Shown here piece after piece: positions 37,546-49,900 of a stretch of 64,000 bases of DNA. The notes below the pieces were generated by a model. That model was not told where the DNA came from and made no database searches. It was given only the letters and a program-made list of their open reading frames with translations. Origin of the DNA: Asterias rubens. Its lineage: Eukaryota; Echinodermata; Asteroidea; Forcipulatida; Asteriidae. The first letter of the stretch is position 1; every line of letters begins with the position of its first letter. The stretch lies in assembly GCF_902459465.1 (NCBI RefSeq), contig NC_047070.1, forward strand, positions 1,426,001-1,490,000, written 5' to 3'. The translations under genes and the position numbers were made by a program.

Positions 37546-37830
37546 ACATTGTTTGAACAGTTTACAAAACTGTTACATAAAAACAAACTGATCATATATT
37601 CTTCAGTCATTAACAACGATTCAACAATTCTGCTTTCTCCACATTCTTTACACTCATCTTTTCACATGAAAGAAACTATCAGTATTCAAGATCTACATAA
37701 ATTAATCCAAAGGCTTACTTATGGCATTTCTAAAACTGTTGTCGTTGGGTCAATGCCCTTGTCACAAATCGTTGTGATCTGATCCTGAATTTAAGATAGT
37801 TCTTGGCCAAAATTCCCAGAGAGTTCCTCT

Positions 37831-37911
37831 TTAATTCTCATCGGATCTTGTGCGTCTCTTCTTCCCTGACGTATCTGTGTCGGTGGAACTTCGACGTGAA
37901 CGGTCCTCTTC
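37831..37911 (-). CDS. BRD8 terminal coding exon
   Basis: Encodes EEDRSRRSSTDTDTSGKKRR and TRSDEN, then TAA. The basic KKRRTR fits a C-terminal nuclear localisation signal. No nearby poly(A) signal is obvious on this strand; the closest AATAAA (minus) is near 36320. Confidence 0.85.
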   Translation of the reverse strand, partial: EEDRSRRSSTDTDTSGKKRRTRSDEN

Positions 37912-40900
37912 CTGTAAACAAAGAATCAAAGAATGGCTGTCATTTTGTCATATTTAAAAAGACCCTTGCAGTAAAAAAAGAAGAAGCTGAATAATGGTCT
38001 CTCATGTTCAAAAGCTCGTTAATTCGATAAAAAGGCCATTAAAAACCAAAAACCCCAAGATAAAAGTGCAAATGACCCAGAATTTCATAAAACAACAAAT
38101 TTGTCAAACTACTGTCCCTAACCAGATCAGAAAAACATTGCACAGCGATAATGCGTTATAATGGTTGAAAAACAAGGACAGCAAAACAAGCTATTTATCT
38201 GTTGATAAGATTAACCAGGGATGAAATTGTAACGGTTAATAAGTCATTTGATAGTAGACAACTGGTCAGAATTTCTTGGTTACTTTTCTTTTTATGAGGA
38301 AGCCAACCACAATAATGAATTCCTGAAATTAAGGCTGAGCTTTTCCAGCCTGGCAGTGACAGATGGAATTTGAAGTGTAAATGATTCATATTGATGCTTG
38401 TCTTTTGATATTTTGTAGTCAGGTTTGATTTTGAAAAGATGACTTACCACCTGTCCCTGCTTGCCTCTACCCCGCAGCATTTTGGTAGAGTCCGGTTGTT
38501 GTACAAGTGCCTGCGTTGACACAAACTCCTGTTTGGACAAAGAAACATAAGAATAGTCATTTTCCCTCAGGTCAAGTTAAGTCAAGTCACAAGTCGGTGA
38601 AATTGGCAACTCGAGTCTGACTCGAGTTAAAGCCATTATACACTTTCGGAACAGAAACACAAAAAAAAGTTCACAGATTTACAAATAACTTACAGGGTTT
38701 ACAGAAGGTAATGGTAAAAGACTTCTCTTGAAATATTATCTCATGAAATGCTTTACTTTTTGCGAATTCATTAAAACAATTGTCAATTCTCAACATCGAG
38801 AATTACGGATTTATGTAAACACATGTCATGACACGGCGAAACGTGCGGAAACAAGGGTGGGTTTTCCCGTTATTTTCTCCCGACTCCAATGACCGATTGA
38901 GCCTAAATTTTCCCAGGTATGTTATTTTATATATAAGTTGTGATACACAAAGTGTGGGCCTTTGGACAATACCGTTTACCGAAAGTGTCCAATGGCTTTA
39001 AGTCAACACCATAGTTTCTCTGTCCCGCTGAGTCACGACATCATAATTCTTACAGGTGTTGGGTGAGATGGAAGATGCACAGGTAGGAATGGGGATTGTG
39101 GATATTAAAGAATCTGTCTTCGGTTAGAGCAAAGGGGAGGGTACGTGTTGGGGAAGTATGGTAGTATGCATGGAGGGGGGGGGGAGGAATAGGGTTGGAA
39201 AGCAGGTTGGTTACCTGTTACGTCTGTTCAAATTTAACTGCAGCTTTAAGTATGATGAACGATGTTGTGTTGTTCATAATTTTAGTTGTGGAATTATTGG
39301 TTGATGGTTTATATGAAGACAAGTACGAACATTTTATGGTAGTATGCGTCGAGGGGTGGGGCTAGTAGTGAAAATGAGAGGTATTAACACGTTACCTCTA
39401 TCTGTTTCTCGACGTCACTCTGCATAATGGTAGCGATGTGATGGACATGCTGATCGATATTATTATACATGATGGCATTCTGAAACATCAGCATCATATC
39501 CCGGTGGAATTGATCGGTCGTTCGGATGCAACCGCTTTCGATATTCTTCTTGATGGTCATCAGATTGATCGGTCGTAAGACGATGCTCTTATATCCTGGA
39601 GCGATGTCGTCAGTCACTGGATGGAGGAATATGTTGGCATACCTGGACGAGGAGAATATATTTATTTGATGTAATAATTGTTGCAGGGATAAAGAGGCAT
39701 TGGTGGTCAGTGGTAGAATTCTCGCCTGCCACACAGGAGACCGGGTTCAACTCCCAGCTGATGCAATACCTTCTGCATCTTGAACACCCAGCAGGGTGGA
39801 TAAGTGCGCGTTACAAGTCTGTGTTATTATTGGAAAAGAGTTAAAGTCGGACGAGTTGGTCTTTGAAAAGCGTTGGTAACTGTTTTTTATCAAATGCATA
39901 TGGGTAGAAAGATGTTGTAAAAGTAGAATACAATGATCCACACAAACATGCCTCGAAATTGCACGGTTTTCTTTTTACCTCGTCGACTAACACGGTTGGC
40001 CATTTATGGGAGTCAAATTTTTGACTCCCATAAATGGCCGACCGTGTTAGTTTGTGCAGTAAAAGGAAAACCACGCAATTTCGTAGCAAACTTGTGTGGA
40101 TAATTGTATTCTACTTTTAAAACATCTTTCCAACCATATGCATTTTATAAAAAATGGTTACAAACGCTCAGTTATAGACCAACTCGTCCGATCCAAGGCA
40201 ACGTGTTCCTTTAAGTCTGGTTTTTACTGATGTGTAAAAAGCACTGTATTTGTGGCGTTTCGTGACCAATTGGGTCTCATTTCACTGGACCCAAGCCCTG
40301 GTGTTGTCAGCAGCAGAGTGTTTTAACCAATCACAAGGCTGGAAATACCTCATTGAGTTGGTAATGGTTCTCACTGCATGCACCACACACCGGCATGCTG
40401 CGATACTGGATGATGTTGCAGTGAGTTGCACATGAATTAAAAGTTTGAAGACCTTACTCACTGTGTTTCTTTATTTCATCTTTTTATCCTCAAATTGAAT
40501 GTGTGCCTCGGATGAGTGAACCTTGGTTTACGACGGCCGAAACAACTTTATACTTACTTGTGGCTTGCAACAGCTCTCCAAACCAGCATGATCGCTTTGC
40601 GCCAAATCTTATAAGCGTGATCCTCCTCACTGTACAAAGAAAGTCAAGACAAAATTGTTTTTTACTTTAAAGATGATAGTTCTTATATAGCGCAATAACC
40701 AGATCAATGCGCTTTACATTAGTGCCCTGGTCAATGGGCCAATAACATACCTTTAATATTTCTCAGCTCCCTGGGGAGTGCATACAGCCCCAGGCTGGGG
40801 AGGCAATCCAAAGGCTTTTTCATGGTGTTTTGTGTTGCAGGGCGTGAAGTTAACACTGGATCGCAAGCCCGAGGCCAGTACATATAGCATCGGGCCAGTA

Positions 40901-43900
40901 AAATATTGACTGGGCCAGTAAAATATTGACCGGGCCAGTAAAATATTGACCGGACAAGCTCGGTGGTCTTGTGTTTTACAACTGACTAATAACAATAATA
41001 CCTCATTGTGTAGTGTTGACTACTAATCAAATATGTCTTTCAGTTCTGTTGAGAATCAAAGTAGCATGACTTGATTCTCTGAATGCTATTCAAACTCGTT
41101 TTGAATCTGGCCTTGTAAAATAAATTCGGATCCAGTAAAGACTCCACATTTGAGTCCTGCGTTGTACAAAAAGTACCCAAACTGTTACAGCGGTAACTGA
41201 AACTGACCTGTGTGAGACAGATGCAGGGCTGTTGGGTAGTGACTCCAGGAAGTATGGAGATTGCAGGGTACCAGCTGAGGCCGACAGATCGTCACTCTCT
41301 GAGGGTTTGTCCAGTCCGTCAGACTCCTCCCCCTCACTGTGCGTGTCGTCCTTGGAATCTTCGCTGATCAGAGATGCAATGGCACTCGCTGCTCCATCCT
41401 TGCCTGCTGTTCTCCTGCCAGTGGGTGGAGTATCCGTGTGGCTGAACTCATCCTCCTCTCCCTGATTATGGAATGGTGATGATTGAATTAGAGAAGTGCA
41501 TCCAACAGATTTAGAGAATTGACAACATTCAAGAATCCATTCACAAGAAACTCATTGTCTGATCTGTCATTGTAGTTTGCATGGAATAACACAATAACAT
41601 AACCACCCAAACCCATCAAAATCCAACTGCACGTTGTTTTGATTTTGTTGGACTGAAGACTGCACTAGTAAACTAATCATGCTTCAAGTACATGTCATTA
41701 GGTATACTGCTACATTCAGAGTCCAAGTTAGGTGTTGAGTTATGAATGGTATTTGACCAAGGACTGTACTAGTTAACTGATCATGCTTTACATGTGATCA
41801 GGTATACCACCATAATCAGGCTATATTCAGAGTCCAACAGTTAAGGTGTTTAGTTATGAATGGTGTTGGACCGAGAACTGCAATAGTAAACTGATTATGC
41901 TTTACATGCGATCAGGTATACATGTACCGCAAAAATCAGAGTCCAACAGTTATGGTGTTTAGTTATGAATGGTGTTGGACCGAGAACTGCAATAGTAAAC
42001 TGATTATGCTTTACATGCGATCAGGTATACATGTACCGCAAAAATCAGAGTCCAACAGTTATGGTGTCGCGTTCATAATGAGTGGTGTTGGACTGAGGAC
42101 TGCACTAGTAAACAGACCATGCTTTACAGGCCAGCCTATTTCCTGATGATGATATATTTACCGTAGGTGCTTGAATCCTTCTTGTACTCTTACGCTGACT
42201 ATTAGGAGGTCTTCCTCTTGTTGCTTTCTTCTTGACCTTAATCTCTGTGTCGTCTCGAGACAAGGTATTATCCGGAGAGGACGGGTCTGTGTGACGGAAG
42301 TCGTCCTTATCGATAACTCCTCTTGAATGAACTGCTGCCGTTAAATCGAGGTTTCGATCAGCCTTGAGAGTAGCAAGAGAAAACAAATTGTGATTAATTT
42401 GATTTGTTTTTATTCATGCTGATGAAGGCAAATCTGTTCTACAGGAATGCAACTTTTCAGCTGATCTACTGATTTCCATGTTTTCCTTTTTTTCAAAGTA
42501 GTGCCATAGAAAACTAAAAAGAAAATGTACAAAAGTTAAGTATCATCAGCCATTCTCCCTTTTTTTCAATTAGAAAGTTGCATGTTTGAGGGTGAGTGTA
42601 GAGTGAAATTTATTTGAATTGGATGTGATTGAACTTTTAACAGAAATGAAGAGAACTGTAAACAAAATAACCTGCAAAAAAAACCTGACTGGGTTAATTT
42701 TTGGGTCGAACAAAGAAAAATAGAGCAAGGTTTGAACCTTTGACCTCCCAATGAACATGCCAGCACTCTACCAACTGAGTTATGTGGTTATAATCTTCTC
42801 CAAGGAGACAAAACATAAGGGCTAAATGCCCGAGTTGGTTGAGCACCGTCATTTTAACCCAGAGGTCATGTGTTCAAATAACACGCCAGTGAATTTTTCT
42901 TTGTTCAACCAAAAATAAAAATAAAACATGAATATAACACTGATTTCCAAGCGCCAAAGAAATAATAATGAAATATCATCTGAAAGTAATAAGTAAAAGT
43001 TAAGACGAATGATAGATAAACTATTCCAGCCAATTTTGATAAACCATGTGATGATCTACACAACAGGTGTGTAGGTGATGGAGTCAGTTGCAAGAAGAGG
43101 TCTACCGACAAATATAAATGAATGATGATTTATTGGCAAAATGGATGGCTAAAGAAATGGGTTATTGTTGTTGACTAGTATTAATTGTTATTAAAGCAAA
43201 AATGAGAATTGGAAATAAAAATTACTAATCATTAGTTTGCTTTTGGGACCAGGGAGAAGACGAGTTTAGTATTAGGGTGTTGAGGAAGGGCTTGTGTTAG
43301 GGCTAAGATCTGAACATCGTTGGAACAATTCCAGGGGATTGAGGTTGTGGATTAACTTCTATGAGGCACACTGTGTAGACTGGGCCAACCATTCTTTGTA
43401 TTCTTTAATTATGAGCCAGTGTCTCAACTGTGGCAGCCAAGTGCGGTAGTCAGCTAAAGGCTGACTATTCTGACTCAACCCAGGCCTGAGGACCATTAGT
43501 TGACTACCAAGGTCGACCATTTGGAACCAGCCTAAGGACCATGGTTCCTTCTGTGGTCCCGATAGCCTGTTCCACGCTAACATGTGTAAAGCGCAGCAGG
43601 GAACCAGTGATACTAAAGCGAAAAGGCAGAATGCAATGGAGTGTTGAATATCATGGTACCGATGGTTGACTAGACTTCAAAATGAGTAATTCTAGTGAGT
43701 GCATCGTCTGATGTGGGCACTCAAACTTGCTCTTGGCGGGCTTGCCCCAGTCAGAACCCGTTTCAAACTACAGGAGAGTTTGAAACAAAGAGGGAGCATC
43801 AGATCATTGATGAGCTGTTAATCTTTGTAGGAAAAAAATGAGGTGGGGACCCAGGAGGCTTGATAAAAAGTACCCGATGACCTGGTGGTTAATTTGAACG

Positions 43901-46900
43901 GACAAAAACATGACAAATTAATGCGATTAATTGAACATTCATTTGCCAGCAATCCCATGGTAATAATTAAACATAGAAGAAGTTGTATCCCTTGTAATCA
44001 TTGTCTGCTTAGCATTGGTTTGTTAAAAATTTCTTGAAAAACTACATCTTGCAGGAAACTCCTTGTCAGACTTCTGAATGGAAAACAAGAGGATACACTG
44101 TCTTGAAGAATGTCACTCAAAATACTTTCTTAGAGACTTTCATTTCTAACCCATTAATTAAACAGGTGTTTTGATGAACAAAATAACAACAGGTGCAATG
44201 TGCAAATAGCAAGAGCTGATACTCAACAAATGCTGTACCTCAACCCTTCCGGGGCTTTTCTTTGTTGGTGAGGCTTTCTTTAGTTCAGGTTTGTTCCTGT
44301 CGCTGTCAGTTTTGGGTTGATTGTTTGAGAGTTGGAGACCATTTTGTTTGGCGTCAGTCGTGGTTTGATCTGAAGTCGGTGGTTTACAAGTCTTTGGATC
44401 GGGTGAGTGGATTTCCTGATCGGCTCCGGTCATCGTTGGGATTTCTGTGTCGGCCACATCGGGCTTTGTCGATGATTTCTCAGTTGGTTGATTCTTCAGG
44501 TTTGATCTGCTTAACTGGTCCATCTTCATAGTATCGTCTAAGGATTTAGTTATCTTACGATCCTGTATTGATCGAAGCCATCGTACGGGAGACGAACTCT
44601 GTGTAGCACCAAGCTCTTGACTCTTATAAAGAGCAGCGTCAAGTTTCTGGGTGATCAGTTTCTGTTGGTCAGGACTCAAGCTTTTCCTTCTTGGAGATCT
44701 TTGCGTCGAGGAAGGAGAGGGAATATGATCATCCGTTTCTTGAGATGCTGTGAGTTTTGATTTTGATGTCTTCACAGGACTCTTAAGGTTGGTGGCTTCT
44801 ACAGAGTGCTCCTGAACTTGAGCATTACTTTGTCGAACAGCATTACCCGCAACAGGGGCAAGTGGGCTGAGCGATATCTCATTATCAATTTCTTGATTGA
44901 CACTGGCCCCCTAGTTATGCAAGGAATAATCCAATCAGGAAGTTCATGAAGTGATTTACAAGGTGTATGTAGCAGGGCTGTACTGGATGGTGAACTGATT
45001 TGACGACATTTTCCTCCTCAAAAAAAAAACACAAAACAAAAACCACAGCCATACAGCATGTGTACTTGGGTGAGATTCAAACCAAAAACCCTCATATTTA
45101 GAGCAAATGATTCCATGATCAAAAGCTATTTTGTTTATTGTTGTAGCCATAGCAACAGCCGCCAATTCTAAAGCAGCCTGCCAAATGCACAGCATTTAGC
45201 AACCAGTAACTTCAACTTCTGCACAATCCTCATGAAAAAGGGAAAAATAAATATGGTAAATCTAAGACATGTTATGTTCTACGGTTTGCATTTATGTAAA
45301 AGCAAACATTAGTCAAAGAAATTTGACATCCTGAAGTTAAATAATTAGTGGATATTATGATGTCTATCTCTACTGACAGGAAAAGACAAAAAATGGACGA
45401 CGGAAAAAAACAAAAACAAAGGGTACCTGAGGGTCTGTTGGTTGTTGTTCAATAACTGGATCTTCGACGTTTACCATCTCACTCTCATCGGACTTGGTTT
45501 CTTGAGGTTCTACTTTAGTCTTTGATATAATATTTCAGAATAAATTGAAGAGAAATGGGCAAAGGAATGGCAAGGAAACACAAATTGGCACACAATGTTT
45601 TTGTTTTTTTAGGTGGAACCCCTGTATGGATAAAGGCAGAAATGCTTTCAGAACTTGAAACAATAAATACAGAAATGTGCTCTGTTGAAAGAAAAAAATG
45701 CTTATGTTTGGTTTGTGGTAACTCCATGTGTGTATCAGGTAGATTTTGTTCTATAGAGAACTGTCTTGCTATAAACTCTACTACCGCAGAGTAGATTTTT
45801 GAAATTCAGGAGGCTTCTCAGTTCTGAAAAAACCTATCCTGCTTTTAACTACTACCTGGGCGGTAGGTAGACAATTGGCCGAGACCACTGCTGTAGCTTA
45901 GTGGATCGTTTTGAACTTCACTACCGCGGAGTAAGTTCTTAATTGGTCTCAGCTTTTCGACTAGCTTGCTCTAGTCATCGTCGGGAGACTGTTACCATAG
46001 TAGGAGTTATTATTCAAACAATTTCACATAAACAATATAAGTTTCTTTGAGACCTACCTCTTTGGTTTTAAGGATTCCTTTCTCTATCTTCAAGATGAGA
46101 GGTTCTTTAACTCTTGGAACTGGGGTAGAAGTCGGTGTATCTTGGGAAGGTAGAGAACTCTCGTCAAGACTCTGGGAAGATGGGGAGTCTACTGGGTACG
46201 GACTCAGTAACTCCACCAAGTCACTTGCAGTAGCTTCAAAGTAACCGAGAAATTACAGAAAATAAATGTAGTGAAATTCCAATAACAGCTGCCAACATGC
46301 CTTTAAATATTAAAGGCAGTGGACACTATTGATAATTACTCAAAATAATTATTAGCATAAAGCCTTACTTGTTGACGAGTAATGGGGAGAGGTTGATAGT
46401 ATAAAACTAAGTGACATAGTTTTTGAGAAAGAAGTGATTTTCCATGAATTTGATTTTGAGACCTCAGATTTAGAATTTGAGGTCTCGAAATCAACCATCT
46501 AAAAGCACACAACTTCGTGTGACAAGGGTGTTTTTTCTTTCGTTATTATCTCGCAACTTCAACGACCAACTGAGCTCAAACTTTCACAGGTTTGTTATTT
46601 TGTGCATATGTTGAGATACACCAAATGAGAAGACTGGTCTTTGACAATTACCAATAGTGCCCAGTGTCTTTAAGAGACTGTTGCCATTCCCCTTTGTGTA
46701 ACTGTTATAGACACAATAGACTTTCTACCTGAGCTAGGGAGTCAAAACACAAAGGTAATGTAAGGGAGTTTTATAGTTAACTGTTTTGTGCATCACCCAG
46801 GCCTATTAAGGCCAATTCACACTATCGACTTTCAATCCGTGTCGAAACTTATCTGGATAGGGTCTGTATTGCCTTGGTAAAATTTCAACACAGATACAAA

Positions 46901-49900
46901 CTGCTTCGTTTTCACACTAGCTCTGAGCCAAATCAGTTTGTGGGTTTTGTTGCCACAATCAATACCTAGATGGAAAATTAACCCAGAGGTGTTCACACTA
47001 TGGCTTTATATCCAGGTTGGAATTTACAATCTCTTTAAGTCTTCATCATGGAAATTGTCTGTCTGTGTTCCTTATTTCTTGATGGGGGAAAGAGTCTGAA
47101 GTTGATGGGGGGGGGGGCAAAGTGTGTTAAGATTATTTACCTGCAAGTAATCTTTCTGCTGCCTCATCGTTATCCGTGTCGATGGGGACATCTGCCTCAA
47201 GAATCTAGAAATTTAAGAAACAAACATCTTTATGGACTGCTCTTATAATAATAAAGCTTTCTCACACAGAAAAGGTACCACAACGCTTTACAACAATATT
47301 ACTAAAGCAATCAACAATTAACAATACATAGGAATGAGAATGAAATAAATAGCCTATAGAGTAAGCAAAATAAGTCTGGACAAGGGGAGCTTTAAGATAT
47401 GTTTTGAATTCAGTAAGTGGAATAGCATGATGTATTTGATGCATTGTCCCAAAGGTTTAGAGCAGCTGCATGAAAACCTTTGGAAGATGAAGTATATCTG
47501 GTTTTAAGTTTAGTGAAAATCCTTGTATCTGAGCTGGAGCGGAGTGTGCGGTTTGGCTGGTAAGAAGTGATGAGCTCAGTAAGGTAAGGGGGAGCAGTTT
47601 CATTCACACATTTATAGGTGATGGTTAACAGTTTGAAGATGATAGACTCATGAATAGGAAGCCAGTGAAGTTTAGTATGTCGAAGAGTAAAAATGCACAA
47701 GTGTGTTTGCGCTATGTACAGCTCCAGGCCAAGCGAGGGAGCTGCTTGAAATAGCGATGTCACATGCAAGGGATAAAATGCAAAAACCTTTGATCAGTGT
47801 GTGGTTTTAATCAATTGGTAAAGATTCTCAGAACACAATGAAAGATAAATAAATAAATACACAAATATTCTTATGTATAACAATAAGCTCTTTCTTTGCA
47901 AACTCTAAACAAAATTACACACACAAGAGAAAACCTAAAACGGATGTGCCCACTACTTACAGCTAATGCATCTTGTTCCTGTTCTTTGGCTGCAGCGAGT
48001 GAGGTCAGAATGGCAGAGGCTGATTTATCGTGCTGTACTGATGTATCAGATGGAACGGCACCAGACTCATCAGTTGTCTGCAGGTGCAGAGAAATAAAAT
48101 CATGACTATTTATAAAGCGCCTAAATCAAAGGTTTGCTCAAAGGCGCTGAGGCACAGAAGAAATTAATAAGTCATTGATGGTAGGCCTCATGAACCAAGT
48201 GGGCTTTCAGAAGTGACTTGAACATGTTGAAGGATGTTGTGTCCTTGATGTGATTTGGAAGTTTATTCCAGATTTTGGGTCTCAGAATTCATCAATGCAA
48301 TAAACTATCTTTCTGAAAGGTGTATTTACTCAGCGCCTTGAGAACCTTGTTTGGTAGATACGTGCACTATATAAGACTTTGATATTATCATACCTTGACT
48401 GGTGTCTGTGATGTGTCTTCATCTACCTCTACACTATCACCCTGTGATGTTTCAGACTGGCAACGGGATACCAGGCGAGGGGCTCTGGTTGGCGGCCGAC
48501 GTTTATGAGGAGAGTGGAAGGCTAGCTTGCTGGGTAGTTTGACTGCAAAGGGTCAAAATAATATCTAGTTCTTATAAAACGTATTTGACAATAACCGTAT
48601 AAATCAAGGCACTTTACATTAGTGCCCTGGTCATTGGGCCAATAACATTCCTTAAATCTTTCTCAGCTCCCTGGGGAGTTTACAGCCCTGACCTGCTGTT
48701 TTGACGCTAGTGGCTTTTTCAAAAGACAACATCAACCTCTACTCTCGCAAGCACCCATTTATACCCCTGGGTGAAACACATGTACACATGTAACGAGATC
48801 ATTACTTTAGTTCTTACTTGGGTCTCTCATCGGGTTTTTACAAAATTGTTGGGCATTCTGGACCAAAGTTTTGCCAAAATACACTGAATTGAAATAATGT
48901 CTTTTGAATGTTTTCTACTTATTCTTATCCTTAACACCATGCAAAGTTCCAAGCATCACTTGTGGAAATAAGTTTTGAGATAATTTTACTTTATTTTATA
49001 GATACCTACAAGAACAACTCTTGTGTGATACATACCAGCAGCGGCTGCTTTAGCCAACTCAGCCGCAGCCTTCCTCGCTTCCATTGCCTCTTCGGCTGCT
49101 CTCTTCTGTCTGGAAAATTCAAACAATGAAAGGATTTAAAACACAAGGGACTTTACAGAGACAAGGAGGAAAACTTTTGATCATAGTAGTAGGGGTAATT
49201 GATAATATCCAACTCAGATCTCTAGCTCGGGTTCCCCAAAGCTTAGCGCCAAAATCTGCGCAAGAAGAGTGAAGTTCGCAGGGCACTGCTATCGCCACCC
49301 TGAGCTTCCAGTTAACAAGCTTGTCCTCTGGGAGCCTTAAAAGGGACACATGGTTTGTTGCAGCTGGGGAGATATCTACATGCATGAGGTACAGGAAGAT
49401 CTGGGGACAACTCTGTTGTAACATCATTGACCAAGGACACCACTTGAAATAGAAGAATTAAAATGTACCAGATTCTAGCACGTTTTAATGAACCAATTCC
49501 AGGGGTTATGAGCGAGCAGGACATGCTGAGATCGAACACCCCTGAGAACAAGGTTGGGGTCTGGACACTTACTCTTGAATCTCATCCCACATTGACTGTA
49601 ATTTATCATCGATTTGACCGCTTTGTATCTGCTCGATCTCTTTTTGAAGCTGTTGATACTGGGCCTTATCCTCTTCTAGCTTGGTCTTGAGCTCGGCGAT
49701 ACGTTCCTTGGTCATCTTGCGAACAATCAGATCCCCTGGAGTGTCCACTACTTCACCTCGTTCACTTCTTTTACGTCTAGATCGAGTAAATAATAAAACA
49801 CGACATTTATTTGGCGCTTAATACAGTTGTTTCTACGCTGCAAGGAACTGGGGGACTACGTTTGAATTATGAGACCTACTCCTTTTTACCACCATGTAAG

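Larger units (their letters stand above)
42363..44238. other. BRD8 intron 11
   Basis: Contains the inverted tRNA-derived SINE pair at 42691-42910. The rest (about 43000-44230) is AT-rich without a recognised exon; at about 43440-43530 there are local inverted strings around GCTGACTA / TAGTTGAC. Confidence 0.5.

Noticed and set aside
39697-39764. Functional tRNA-Gly(GCC) gene
   Set aside because: It lacks a D-arm base, has an anticodon-stem mismatch, and is fused directly to a LINE-type tail, so it is the head of a SINE.
44262-44531. Plus-strand ORF of 89 codons
   Set aside because: Antisense shadow of the long BRD8 exon 11.
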